The notes under the pieces were generated by a model. The model ran no database searches, was not told the origin of the DNA, and was given only the letters and a program-made list of their open reading frames with translations. Shown one piece after another: positions 37,230 through 48,729 of a DNA stretch of 64,000 nt (position 1 is the first letter of the stretch; each line of letters starts with the position of its first letter). This stretch comes from Isoetes taiwanensis (Eukaryota > Streptophyta > Lycopodiopsida > Isoetales > Isoetaceae). A program made the translations under genes and the position numbers. The stretch covers positions 2,784,456 through 2,848,455 of the forward strand of contig JAJEKV010000102.1 of NCBI GenBank assembly GCA_021234155.1, written 5' to 3'.

Positions 37230-38778
37230 CGTGGACGCTCAAACACAAGATACGCCCCGTGACGACATTGTAATCGCCACGCCACGCTGCGACACGCCAC
37301 CCCATTGACGGTACGCCAACGATAGCTGTGCAAGTAGCCCTAGGGGCAACTTACTAGAGGTTCATATATTATTAATGTGCACATGTGCACATTAATGAGG
37401 GCACACCTTTCCATGTTGGCATATTTTGCCACCTAGCCATTTAAGGCAGGGGCCCTTCCAATTATCCCACATGCCAAATTGGTAATTGGAAACCCTAGCC
37501 TAAACCCCCATGTCTATTTAGGGTAGGAAAACCCTAGCTTGCTAGTTTTTCGGCCCCATGTTTTAGAGCTCGGGCTTTTTTTGCCCCAGAGCCAAAACCG
37601 CCCCCCGTGACGCCGCCCAAGCCGTAACTGCGCCATCGGGCCTCGACCCGCCATTTCAAAGCAGGATGGTTGAACTCGTGTCGTGGGAGCTACTAAGGAT
37701 CAGGCATGTGGTCAATTTAATAGCTTAAACCGCCTTCTAGTCATAGAATCAGAGATTTAGACTATTAAATTGCCCATAGTAGCTATCTAGATCTTAGATT
37801 CGGACACTAACTAAAGAACCTAACTCTAGGATTAGATCTAGTTCTTTAGTTCTTCCGTGATGTATTTGGATGATGTATCTCCGCGGAACTCCTTGTATTG
37901 GGAAGGGGGTAGAGGCCCCAAAGCTTGTAGTTGATGCTCCTAGAGTAGCCCCTCTAGCACACCAGAGATTCGGCCCTGTACAAGAGCCACACCGGGTCAG
38001 GGGTGAAGGGGCCGACCGGCTAAGAAGGAGGCTCATGTCTCGACTTTGAACGATCCCCTCGGTGTGTAAAGCCTACCGGGGATCATTGTGACTAGGTCTA
38101 ATGGCTTACCACCGAAAAGCGGTAAGGCATGGGCTCGACACCGTGAAGTGGTGTACACTTTCCAAAGGGGTTCACTTGAACACGGGCAAGGGCCCTCTAG
38201 TCACCTTGAGTTAGCATGTAGATCTCCGAGGGGAGTGATCCCCACCCGCCCCATCGAACCGGGAGGATGAGACCTGTGAATAGCCCCTTCGGCTATGCAT
38301 CCGGGCTGGCTGGGGCCAGTCCCAACACTTTTCAGCCTACTCGCAAAGTGTGCACAGAGGGGCGGATGGAGTGGACAACCCTATGCCATGTTCTTATGCC
38401 AGCCAAATCCATTGCCATGAATTCTGGCCTCGCAACGTCTCCTGAGACCCAAGCCGCACCATCCTTTGAGTCTCGAGCCTGGGGTAGGATCCCCTATGTG
38501 ATGGGCCGACTTTGTCTATGCAGATATGAGGAGGACCATCCTTCAGATGGTCACCAGATGTTGATGTATGTGCTAACGACATGTATGTTTACGCCTGCCA
38601 GCCTAGGTAGGCCCCCGAGGGAGACGGGGTAGAATGACACCTTCACTCTTCCCACCTGAGACCAAGCACGGTGCAAAGGATATGTGGAGGGCCCTCAGAC
38701 GAAGATGGGGGCTGGTGTGGGGAAGAACTGCTTGTATACCTGTGAGTGCACCGTGATACTAGTAGGGGGGACGCCACA
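37230..38778 (+). repeat. 5' LTR
   Basis: Aligns over its length with 48,730-50,296. Shared blocks include TATTAATGTGCACATGTGCA, ATTTAAGGCA, GATCATTGTGACTAGGTCT, GAATAGCCCCTTCGGCTATG and CAACACTTTTCAGCCTACTC. The end is placed at CA (38,777-38,778), just before the primer-binding site. The start is uncertain by a few bases because the first 60 bp differ from the 3' LTR by indels. Confidence 0.85.
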
Positions 38779-38780
38779 AA

Positions 38781-38798
38781 GGGTATCAGGGCAATGTT
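38781..38798 (+). promoter_or_regulatory. primer-binding site, initiator tRNA-Met type
   Basis: GGGTATCAGGGCAATG begins two bases after the LTR end. It resembles the usual TGGTATCAGAGC complement of plant initiator tRNA-Met, with mismatches. Confidence 0.6.
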
Positions 38799-38981
38799 CT
38801 TGAGACCAAGAGCAAAGCACCCACCATGTTCCCTGAGTACTAACTTGATAGGATCCTCAAGCCTCGAGAAGTGGGAAAAATTTTTTCTCACCTTTGTAGT
38901 TATGCTAAGCTAGTAACAATTAAGGAATTGAATTTAACAAGATTAAAAAAGAATGAGCCAAAATTTTCCAGTGAGGTGGTC

Positions 38982-39339
38982 TCACACCGCTACCGTCGCA
39001 AAACTAACTTTTTGTTTTGAAGCGAGGCTAAGCTATGAGACATTGAGCCAAGAACACCAAAACATGATGAATTTGAGATAAATAAGGGGGTAAGGCTAAT
39101 TCTAAGGTAGGAATTAGTTAGAATAGCATGTTTTGATTACCTAAAACCCTAGAATGGGGAGTGAGATCTGACCGTACCACCTGGTCGCAAAACTAAACAT
39201 TAGTATTGGAACGAGGCGCAAGCCGTGAGACCAATAGGTAGAAAAAGTCCAAATAAGTATAAGTTTTAGATAAATTGGTGCCTTAGCATGTTAAACAGAG
39301 CAACTTGAGTTTTGACCTAAAATTTCAAGCTATAAATAG
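38982..39339 (+). promoter_or_regulatory. internal promoter-like cassette 1 (two leader repeats plus TATA box)
   Basis: Two related leader repeats, 38,982-39,041 and 39,161-39,232, carry ACCG-TACC, GTCGCAAAACTAA and AGCGAGGCTAAGC..GAGAC. TATAAATAG follows at 39,331-39,339, about 110 bp before the ATG of the extra ORF. The layout is repeated at 40,811-41,270. Confidence 0.5.
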
Positions 39340-39440
39340 ATGTAGAACCCACTCATTTTTTTCGTCCAAGCCCTAGAAACCGCTTTCCCCCAACTTAGGC
39401 GATCTTTCTACGCTTTTATCCGATTGACGATCCGTAAAAC

Positions 39441-40680
39441 ATGGCCCGAACCAAACAGATCAAGAAGGAAGCTGCCGCCCAGGCGAAAACCACCAGCGCC
39501 TAATCGGAGACAGAGATCATTCGGAAGATGCTTCGCGGAGAGGCTCGCAAGAGGGGGTCGTCACGGACGAAGAGCAAGACACCTCCGATTTGATCGATGT
39601 CTTCAACCGCCAGTGGAGGACGAGGCCACATCACCAAACCCATGGACGATTGAGACGAGGGGAGGTGTATGAAGAAATAGAGCGAGATCCCACAAAACAG
39701 AACAAGCGATGAGCAAGTGACAGTTTGGAGCCGCCGGAGGTAAAGTGCATCTTAGAAGATTCATCAGAAATACGAAATGCTAAGAGAAGGGAGGACAAAA
39801 AGAGGAAAAGGAAGGAGGAGGAGGAAAAAAGGCAGCAGAAGAAAAGAAGAAAGCAAAAGGGAAGTTCGTGGGTCGGGCATAAGGAGAACAAAGGATCGCC
39901 CGCCAAGGAAGAGGCCAACCCCAACATTATCATCAAGGAGCGGCAACCCGACGAACCCCAAACCCTTCCGACGACTCTTTCCGATGGGGACTTCAACCCT
40001 AACGCCTGCAGGTGGAAGCTCTTCCAAGAACCTGTGTGACGAAAGCAAGAAGTACCCGAAAGCAGCCTAAGACCGAAAGCAACCCAAAGAAGACCAAGTG
40101 CGTAAGCCCCCGAGTACCCGCTCGATGGGATAGAAAGAAGCAACCACGACCCGCCCGGAAGCCTACGCCACCGGCTGTGGTGAAGATTTATGAGAGAAAG
40201 ATGAGGAGCACGAGGCCTACATGAAGAAATGGGAGGCCTATAACAAATATTATGAAGAAAACAGAGTTAAGTTCATCGAGGAGGGCGCACTAACCAAGCA
40301 AAGAAACCTTAAGGCCGCCACCACCGGCCTGTTCCAAGGTTCCCAAGCCGCCACCCGTGAAGAAAGCGGATAGGAAGGAGGTAGAGAGAAGAGCGTTAAG
40401 GAGATTAGACACTTCCCGCAGCCTTCGGGTCTCCTAATCCCCCGTGCCCCTTCGCTTCTGGGTTGGTGCGCAGGAAGTTATGTGTGCCTATAGAATGACA
40501 CTTTAGAGTCTTGACGAGTATACCGCCGGCAATGCAAGAGGCGGTCGAGGCAAAGATAGTGCAACACTTTGAAGATTCAACAGCCTGCACTATCCACGCC
40601 AAGCTGGTAACCTTGATGCGACAAGACATGAGTCTTGCGACCCGCATTAAGGAGAACGCCTTAGAAACTTTTTGTTGTAA
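39441..40680 (+). pseudogene. extra basic ORF of the retrotransposon; H3-like N-terminus
   Basis: The ATG at 39,441 has a good plant context (AAACATGG). The first residues are MARTKQIKKEAA, identical to histone H3 through ARTKQ (H3 residues 1-5, K4 included). The frame meets TAA after 20 codons and continues in other frames as a low-complexity, highly charged protein (KRREDKKRKRKEEEEKRQQ near 39,780-39,840; KKTKCVSPRV near 40,100; KIYERKMRS near 40,185) until about 40,680. No enzymatic motif is visible. It lies between the 5' LTR and the gag region, where additional ORFs of unknown function occur in some plant Ty3 elements. It is unlikely to be a histone gene, because nothing of the histone fold follows. 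Confidence 0.5.
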
Positions 40681-40810
40681 ATAATTAAAATTTTGTAATA
40701 TAGAGCAATTTTGTCTACCTTGATGACATAAACTTGAGTAATTAGAGCAAATTAATAAGTTTTAGCTTTTATTTCAGTGAAATAGACATTTGGGAGCCGA
40801 GAGACATGAT

Positions 40811-41270
40811 GTTCACACCGTACCTGTCGCGAAAAACAAAAAGTTAGATTGAAGCGAGAGGCTAAGCCGCGGAGACCTCGCCCAAACTTGACCAAAATAC
40901 CCAAATCGACCAAATAAGGGGTCGATTCTCGCTTAATTTGATGAGCCCATCACCCTTACACCATTAGTTTACCCAAATTGGACACCTTTAATCAAAATGG
41001 GACTGATGTTCACCGCTACCGTCAAGAAAACAAAAAGTTAGGATTGAAGCGAGGGCTAAGTCCGGGAGACCTCTTACCACCTCTTCACTGTGACTTGTTA
41101 AAGTCACCTTCAACCCATCGTGATAGCATCTTTTAGGTAACCTAGCCTTGTTCAAGCATCTCCTATAGTCCTCAAACTCCTATTTTGACCTCGAGATAAG
41201 TTAGAATCACCCAATCCTAGGAAATTTTCAAGTCATCCAAAATTAGGGTTTTCCCCTTTTCTATAAATAG
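40811..41270 (+). promoter_or_regulatory. internal promoter-like cassette 2 (two leader repeats plus TATA box)
   Basis: Leader repeats at 40,811-40,880 and 41,004-41,075 (ACCG-TACC-GTC, ACAAAAAGTTAG, TTGAAGCGAG..GCTAAG) are followed by TATAAATAG at 41,262-41,270, about 122 bp before an ATG at 41,384. Repeat spacing (190-197 bp) and TATA-to-ATG distance mirror cassette 1. Confidence 0.5.
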
Positions 41271-41383
41271 ACCCCTCATTTCTGAGATAGCACCCTACAA
41301 ATCGTCTCCTGCCTTTCTAGCCGATTTCCCAACTCCCCGAGGTATTTTGCAACCGCTTGTTACCCTCTTCCCGCAATTAATCA

Positions 41384-44300
41384 ATGGCAACTTCTGATTT
41401 CCAGAGATGGTACAAATACAAATATGCCGGGCCGAAATGACGCCGACCAAATCTTCCAGATCTTCAGAAGGAGGTAGACGCCCAAGCAACCTTGCACGCA
41501 CCCCAGCCTTATAGTAGAGTCCTCGACCGAAGTTTCAAGCTAGGGTAGAACCAAAGACTAGTGCAACTCCTTTATGTAGGGATATTTTGTTCCTAGACAG
41601 CCCCTCGCAAAAGATTAGACGATGTCCCTAACATCGCCAAATACCACAAACAAAGCACACCGCGACACTCGAGCCAATGGTCCTAATCACAACAGTGACC
41701 AAGTACTTCTTTCAACACCGCCTCGGCAATCTTTTCACCCACCGCCGAGAACATCGGGGAAACCTCCATTCCCCCATGGACGAGATCCACAGCCGCCAGG
41801 CAAGCAGTAACAACGGCCCCTCACACGCATCGTAATGAAGAGCAGGAAGGGAAGGAAGAAGACTCCGATGAACAGAACTGAGGAGGAGGAAGACGATGTT
41901 GAGCTCGACCTAGCAGAGAGGAGCAGCGACAAGCGGAGCGAGAGTGGCAAGACTCTCGAAAGAAGCCGGCAGACTCGTAGTCGCCAGCCCCCAAGTTAGG
42001 CATCACAAGCCTAGCTCCCATTATAATCCAAGGTGAGGAGTTTCTCTTCCTAAGTTTACATTCAAAACCTCCCTGAGTGCGTGGGAAAGGGAGTAATGAC
42101 CAAGAGTTGCTGCACCAACTCCAAGAATGTGACTTGACGATTCATCGTCCCGAGGAGAGTCCGACTTCCTCCAAGTAAGGGAAGCCGACACTTACACTCG
42201 AGAGTTTACCTCCGACATCCAAGCCTACAAAGAACATCAGGCGATCATGGAGGCGCATAAGGCCGAGAACAAGCTACCGACGGAGGAAGAGTTCCTTGCT
42301 CTCCGTGAACGATGGGGATCCGCCATGCGCGACCTCAAACATCCTAACCAAGCAAGCTCGCCCCAGCATCTCCCCTAGATAGGACAGCGACCACCGTGGA
42401 GGGCTTCAAAGAACGCCGTGACTACAGGAGCTCACCACGCGGAGGTTGATGATTTCGAAGCGCATACGTAGCTGGATACCGAAATAGGTCCGACTCCATC
42501 TTTTAACGACAATTGTGTCATTACGCTATTACCTCGCCATTGCCGATGGATGGAAGAATAGCGGTTATCCACCGCAAATTCACCCCCGTGAGGCGCAGGA
42601 AGGAGTATCGCTGATTGCACTCTCGTGATTCGGCAGCATGCACGGCTCCCTTAACACCGCAGTATGCAACTCGTAAAAGAGCGTAGCACTCGACGCCTTC
42701 GACCTGGCCATACCTTAGCGGGTAAAAGTAAGACTGCCGGGTGACAAAGAAATTATACCTCCCACCGCGTAATAGAAGATTTAGCAAGAGCATTGCCAGG
42801 TGGATCTCCAGCCAATGTTCTAGGAACTTGGGCCATTCAAAGGGGGGAATGCTCAAGTGAAAAGTTCCTGGAGGATAATCCATCTTACCGCATCAACGTA
42901 AATGATTAGCAAAGAGTTGCAAGTTCTTGTATTAGTGTAATATAAAATATAAATATAACATTCTCTTGCACTATAAATGTTTTGTTGATATATTTTGTAT
43001 CCCCTCAACCATGCCAACAAACATAAATAAAGCAAGAAAGCAAGGAAAACTAACCATGTAGATATGAACCACTTGTGTATGCAGCTAGAGGCCCGAAAGC
43101 AGGAGAACGATTAACCGCGGGAACTTACAGGGAACAGAGCCCGCCTTCAGCCACTACCGCAAGAAACCCGCTTGAAGAATTTGGACAAATGACCCCGTAA
43201 GAAGAAATATCGCAAATGAGGACGGACCTCGAAAGGATAAAGGCTTTGCTAGCCGCACAAGCAGGAGCAGGTTCGGTGGTAACGCCAACCGCCAGAAGCA
43301 TCAGCTCTGGAGAAACGTGTAGAGACAAGAAGAGGAGCAAGAGAGGAAGGTCCCCACCGGAACCTCCGACTAAGCTCGGGGATCTGACTGATTCGAGGAA
43401 GAAGAAGAGCGTAACCAAGTCCGGAAAGGTATCTAAAGGCAGAGGAACCACCCGAGGGACTACAAAGGGACACAAGAACCCCCACCGTAAGAAAGTAGAC
43501 TCGTGATTGGGAAATGTTTGAAGGCCGTGAAGCTCGAGCAATTTCGTGCAAAAACAGCGTCGTGCATGGAGGCAGAGGCTCATTTTGACGAGATGAGCGA
43601 ATAACGGCAATGCCTATGGTATGAAGGATAAGGATAAAGGCGTGGTGGCAACAAATAACCCGGCGAGCAAAGACGATTTGGTGGAAGGGCTATGCCAAGG
43701 CTCATGGTTTAAGCAGGACGCTTGTGTGTTCAAGAAGTTTGCTAAAGCCTTCAAGCGCCATTACGCCCCAAGAGAGCACAAGTCCAAGATGATGCAAAGA
43801 AGCTCTGTGTTGCAAAGAAGGCAACAAGTCAAGACATTTAAATACACAGAGGAATTTATGAGGCTAAGGTCAGATGTGCCAAAGTTAGGGAGAGAAGCAC
43901 GCAGGGAAAGCTACATTGAAGGTCCGAATGAGGAGATCCCAAGTTTGTAAGGGCAATAAACCCAAGAACAAAGACGTAAGGAGTCCAAGGCAATAAGTTT
44001 GCAAGGAACAGGACCTCGTAATAGTGGGCAGAGGCAGCAAAGATTACCAAGATAGGCAAAGGCAAAGAAAGGCCAGCCCGAGAACAAACCAACCCCAGAC
44101 TGGCCTAGAGCCCCATATAGTGGCAATCAAGGGAAGCAGCCAGGAGAAGAAGGTGTATCTTTCAAAGACAAACGTGAAGGGTCAAGCTACTCCAAAGCCG
44201 TATGAAGCCTTTCTGCAGGCCATGCCCAAGGAGAAGAGACAGGAGTGCATAGAAAAGCAGCTTTGCTTCAGGTGTTTCCAGCCAGGCCATAGGACAGCGA

Positions 44301-44455
44301 ACTGCCCATATGTCATGAGTGCAGCGCTAGCAGAGTTGGGAGATTGGGACACCCTGTCTGACGACGACGGCGAGGAGGCCCGCGACTACATTCAGGGTGA
44401 GTGTCATATCTTTGCCGCAATAGATACAGAAAGCAAGCAGAGAGAGCCAAGATAA
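41384..44455 (+). pseudogene. gag: gag region with capsid-like domain and zinc knuckle
   Basis: Frameshifted coding region of the structural polyprotein. An acidic/basic stretch near 41,830-41,990 (EEEEDDVELDLAERSSDK) is followed by a retrotransposon-gag domain at about 43,690-43,935 (FKKFAKAFKRHYAPREHKS, FKYTEEFMRLRSDVPKLGRE), and then a CCHC knuckle, CFRCFQPGHRTANC, at about 44,265-44,305. The knuckle has the CX2CX4HX4C spacing that binds RNA. The part between 42,000 and 43,600 is badly broken. Confidence 0.75.
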
Positions 44456-44459
44456 AGTA

Positions 44460-44980
44460 ATTTCCACAAAGGGGAAAGGCCAAGGCCAAGTCATTTATAG
44501 TCCCTGATAGATTCTGAAGTAGCCATAACTTTCAGATCTCCGTAATGGTTCAAATGTTGAAGTTGAAACCATTAAAGTCAAAGCCAAGGCCCGTTGTCTT
44601 AGCAAGTGGAGCAGTAAGGCAGACGGCAGGTAAAAGAATCAACTTTGACATCGACTTGCCGGGGATTAAGATCCAGATGGGGGCAGAATAATGGGCATTG
44701 GCAAGTACGACTTGATAATAGGTATGGAGTACCTTGGACCAGCAGGGGCCATTATTGATTGTGGAGTTTAAAGGTGACCTTCCCAACACCCGACGGCAAG
44801 ATCATTGAGATAGCAGGTAAAGAAGTTGTTCCCATCATGCAGTGCATGTCTTCTAAATGGCTGTTCAAGTGCATCAAGAGTGAGCAAGTAGCATACATCT
44901 TCAAGCTTGAGATTAGTGAGCCGGAATTGGAAGGAAGCAAAAAGACAAGATGTCAGCAAAGAAGTTGCCGAGGCAAATAG
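44460..44980 (+). pseudogene. retropepsin (protease) region
   Basis: Frameshifted segment between the zinc knuckle and RT. A LIDSEVAITF reading near 44,500-44,530 stands where an aspartic-protease LIDSGA motif is expected, with Glu in place of Gly. It is followed by a KPRPVVLASGAVRQTAG reading near 44,585 and further conserved-looking tracts to 44,980. Position and partial motif support the call. The changed active-site residue may be a sequence error. Confidence 0.5.
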
Positions 44981-45720
44981 CTAAGTTGATCACGGAGTTC
45001 CACGATCTCTTTCCAGATGAGATCAAGCAGCCCTCCTTATAGGGGAGTCGAAAAGCAGATAGCACTCAACCAGAACAAAGCCCACAAGCAAGGCTCCATA
45101 TAGAATGACAACACAGGAGTTGTCGGAGCTAAAGAAGCAGCCATTGTGGAGCCGCCGACCTAGGTTTCATTAGACCTAGTGTCTCGCCATTTGGAGCGCC
45201 TCATTCTTTTTGTCAAGAAGAAGGATGGATCTTTGAGGATGCATAGACTATAGACAGCTGAATAAGCACACCATTAAGAACAAGTATGCTTTCCAAGATC
45301 GATGACTTGATGGATCAGCTTCAAGGAGCAAAGATCTTCCAAAATCGACTTAAGGTCAGGTTATCATCGATAAGGATAAAGGAGGAGGATATCCACAAGA
45401 CCACCTTCAGACGCCAGATGGGCATTATGAGTTCACGTGATGCCTTTCGCTTATCAAATGCCCCCGCAACGCTCATGAGGCTCATGAACGATATCTTCGT
45501 GGGGAGTTCCCCGGACACCTTTGTGATTGTTTTCTTTGACGACATTTTGGTGTATAGCAGATCCCTTGAAGAGCACGCGGCAACACTTTGAGAAGGGTGC
45601 TAGAGAAGTTGAGGAGACACCGGGCCACGCCAAGTTGTCATGCCACTTCGCAATAGAGAAGGTGGAATACCTTGGTCATGTGATCTCTGCGGAAGGCATC
45701 TCTCGACCCCGCCAAGATTG
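44981..45720 (+). pseudogene. pol: reverse transcriptase domain
   Basis: Matches Ty3/gypsy RT in several frames: GFIRPSVSPFG-like tract near 45,165-45,195, CIDYRQLNKHTIKNKYA near 45,241-45,290, ALSNAPATLMRLMNDIF-like tract near 45,450-45,500, and the catalytic FFDDILVYS near 45,532-45,560. AIEKVEYLGHVISAEGIS follows at 45,650-45,705. At least four frameshifts interrupt it. Confidence 0.85.
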
Positions 45721-46320
45721 AAGCAATGATTCAAAGGGCTGGCTACCAAGAATGTGCACGAGGTCTAAGTTTTCTGGCCTAGCGGTACTACAGAAGTTCA
45801 GAAAGAACTTTGCTAAGATAGCAGCCCCGTTAACAGACCTAACGAGGGCAGAGAAGGTGAAAGATTGGGTAGAGCATTGGCACAAGAAAGCCCAAAAGGG
45901 GTTTGAATTGTTGAAGGAAGCTTTAACAACAGCCCCAGTCTTAACCCTGCCGGACCCGGAGAAGGATAAGCTTGTAGCAACAGATGCGAGTAAGATAGCT
46001 ACAGGTGCAGTGCTTATGCAAGAAGAACGTGTGGTAGCGTATGATTCCAGGAAGATGAACGACGCCGAGACGCGCTACCCAACGCACGATCAGGAGTTGC
46101 TTGCAGTTGTCAGGGCATTAAGAATATGGAGGCACTATCTCTTGGGAAGGAAGTTCCAATTGATACCCACCATCGAGCCTCCAATATGTATTCACGCAAC
46201 CACACCTCAATCTGAGGCAGCGGAGATGGATGGAGTTCCTCGAAGAATATGACTTTGATATAGTCTACAAGCCGGGGAAGCTCAATGTGGTAGCAGATGC
46301 GCTTTCAAGGCACCCCCTGA
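45721..46320 (+). pseudogene. pol: RNase H domain
   Basis: Largely one open frame from about 45,752. FRKNFAKIAAPLTDLTR is the tether, then LVATDASKIATGAVLMQ (first catalytic Asp), RYPTHDQELLAVVRALRIWR and HYLLGRKFQ. The final [13 protein letters not shown] tract ([10 protein letters not shown]) is near 46,285-46,315. It degrades RNA in the RNA-DNA hybrid during reverse transcription. Confidence 0.85.
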
Positions 46321-47450
46321 CAACTAGAGTGCATTGCAACGCAATTTCAACGCCTCCAAATGACTTTGGTAAGAAGATTGAAGAGTCCTGCCAACGGATG
46401 TGGATTTCGTGGAAGTATGGGCAAGCCTCTCTAAGGAGGCTAGAACAGATAAAGAGCGGGAGGCCTTCAAGCATTATAAGAAGGAAGGCAACCTTGTTAT
46501 ACCATAAGAACAAGTTGTGCGCATCCGAATCATCAGGTGTAAGGAAGTTGATCCTCCACGACACGCACACAACAGCCCAATAGCTGGTCATGCGATTCAT
46601 GAAAACATATTTCAAAGTGCGCAGCAGCCTATTATTGGCCAGAATGAAGAAGCAAATAGCTCGCTACATCAAGGAATGTCAGCTTTATGCCAGCAGACGA
46701 AGGCGGAGCAGCTTCAATTCCAGGGGGCATTAGAGCCATTAGCGGTGCCAAACGCTAAGTGGGAGGTAATCAAGCATGGACTTCATCACGGGACTCCTAA
46801 GAAAGCGAGAGGCAAGGATGCCTTGATGGTAGTGGTCGACAAGTTGTCAAAGATGGCACATTTTGTGCCTTTGCAGACCACAGATACAGCCTATGGATAC
46901 AAAGAAAGCTCTTCACCAAAGAGATCTTCGGGCTTCATGGCATGCCAAGGGAGATTATCTCCGGACGGGGATCGAAGTTCATGAGTGCCTTTGGCAAGAC
47001 CTCTTTCGCGACGATTCGCACCAAGCTATCCATGAGTGGGGCAGTATCATCCCTCGGACGGATGGCCAAACGGAGCGGACCAACAGGATCTTAGAAGACA
47101 TGCTACTTAAACTATGTCGGAATAAGCAAAGTATGTGGGAAGAATTCATTCACTTGGTGGAGTTTGCATACAATAGCACCAAGCAGAATCGTCCCAAATG
47201 TCGCCATTTATGATCAATTATGGCTATCGGTGCCTAACCTGCATTACTTTGGCACAACCCGTGTCAAAAGTAGAAGTTTCAGCCAGATGTTGGCCGATAT
47301 CAGCAGCCTCGTGGAAGAAGTTCGAGGTTATCCGCTAGCGCAAGAAGTCATCGAAGAGCATCACCGACAAGCATCGAACGGTCGAGAGAGTTCAAAGTTG
47401 GAGATGATGTATGGCTCAAGATAAAAGTGAAGCAGGAAGCTCGGGATTGG
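46321..47450 (+). pseudogene. pol: integrase (zinc-binding and DDE domains)
   Basis: Zinc-binding HHCC remnants ([10 protein letters not shown], then GHAIHENIF; CQQTKAEQ) lie at about 46,550-46,710. The DDE core follows: ALMVVVDKLSKMAHFVPLQ near 46,818-46,875, SGRGSKFMSAFG-type reading near 46,960-47,000, IIPRTDGQTERTNRILEDML near 47,050-47,108 (catalytic Glu), and FAYNSTKQ near 47,162. Frameshifts separate the blocks. Confidence 0.85.
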
Positions 47451-47519
47451 CAATTGCAAGAAGCTTGCTCCAAGGTGGGCTGGACCCTTCGAATAATCAA
47501 GAGAGTAGGTAATCAATCC

Positions 47520-47870
47520 TACAAGTTGGAATTGCCAAAGACACCTAAAGATTCATAAGGTCTTCCACGTGAGTTTGTTGAAGAAGCATACTCCAAACCC
47601 GGACGAAGTCTTGGACACTCAACGTTGTTGGAAATGACGGAGGAGCAAGCGTTGAAATAGTTCCGTAAATGATTCTTGATAAAGCTTTCAAGAAGACAAG
47701 GAGGTCGAATTCTCCAATACTTGGTCAAGTGGAAACACTTGCTGCTGGAAGACGCCACGGGTACTTAAGAAAGATTTAGTAAAAGCAAGCACCCACAATT
47801 TATGGAGCAATGGGACTGCAAGGTCATCTCCAAGAAATCGGCTCGTGCATGTCGCATTTGTGTAGGTTAA
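47520..47870 (+). pseudogene. integrase C-terminal chromodomain
   Basis: After a frameshifted KVFHVSLLKKHTPNPDEV tract comes GGRILQYLVKWKHLLLEDAT at about 47,700-47,757, followed by a tract ending FMEQWDCKVISKKS near 47,800-47,840. YLVKWK followed by EDAT is the chromodomain signature found at the end of chromovirus integrases. In other chromoviruses it guides integration to heterochromatin marked by histone methylation. Confidence 0.75.
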
Positions 47871-48675
47871 TTCTTGTATAGATTAATCTATGCATGCAAC
47901 CTATGCTTGGTAGGGTCGCATCGTTGTCACCGATGATGGGACCACTACGGTGATCTCTAGGGCGTGGTGTAATGTCAATGTAGGCATGACCGCGTTTCCG
48001 CTTGGGCGACAGTGGAAGGTAGATTAGAAAGTCTACCGTCTCCCTTAAGTAGAGACGACCTCGAGAGAAAAGAGGTCATTAAGGAATGCATTGATAGGGA
48101 AAGCACCTTTAGCCCCATATATGCTTTGATAGGAGGAATCCATCCTTCACGCCCCCACGTGAGAAGGATATCCTCCACGCTGGGCAACTAGAGGTGTAGG
48201 CATGAGTGGCATATAGGCATATAGGCGCTGTCTCCACGGCCATTATGGAAGATTCATCCCCTTCCTATGCCGGGAGATTAGCCATGCATTCATGTAGATA
48301 GGTGGGGTGGTCACCATATAACCAAAAATTTTAATTAATAATTAATGGTACTAACGTAGTGTCGACACAGAGGCCAAGAAAGCGCCCTAGAGGAGGAAGA
48401 AGGAGGTCGAAGACTAAGACTTGCAACACAAATTTTGTTGGAATGTGTTGCAAGGAATCAAGGGTACCTCGAACGTTAATTTTTAAAACTTTGATAAACT
48501 TAATAGTAATGTTAAGGGAATGTTGGAGTAATCTGTTAGTAATGTTGTGAATTGACAAGTTATTTTATAATATAATAATGTGATAAAAGTATTACCTTAA
48601 GGTAATCGTGATAAGCATGTAAGTGTTATAGTAGTATATCGTATGCATCAGGTTGATTGCAGGTTAGGTAAATCC

Positions 48676-48729
48676 CAAGGTGGGGAGAACCACGATGCTG
48701 CGGACAGCATCATTTCAAGGTGGGGAGAA
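48676..48729 (+). promoter_or_regulatory. duplicated polypurine tract with intervening hairpin
   Basis: CAAGGTGGGGAGAA occurs at 48,676-48,689 and again at 48,716-48,729. The second copy abuts the TG of the 3' LTR, the position of the plus-strand primer. Between them GATGCTG-CGGA-CAGCATC (48,694-48,711) forms a perfect 7-bp stem with a tetraloop. Confidence 0.75.

Noticed and set aside
38267..38632. 121-codon frame within the 5' LTR and its 3' LTR counterpart at 49,863-50,129
   Set aside because: They lie wholly in LTR sequence, the two copies diverge in frame, and no motif is present.
39441..39503. A histone H3 gene, suggested by MARTKQ
   Set aside because: Identity stops after five residues, no histone fold follows, and the position is inside an LTR retrotransposon.
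39725..40143. Minus-strand frame of 170 codons (hydrophobic, Leu/Ser-rich) opposite the basic ORF
   Set aside because: It is the antisense shadow of a purine-rich Lys/Glu/Arg coding stretch.
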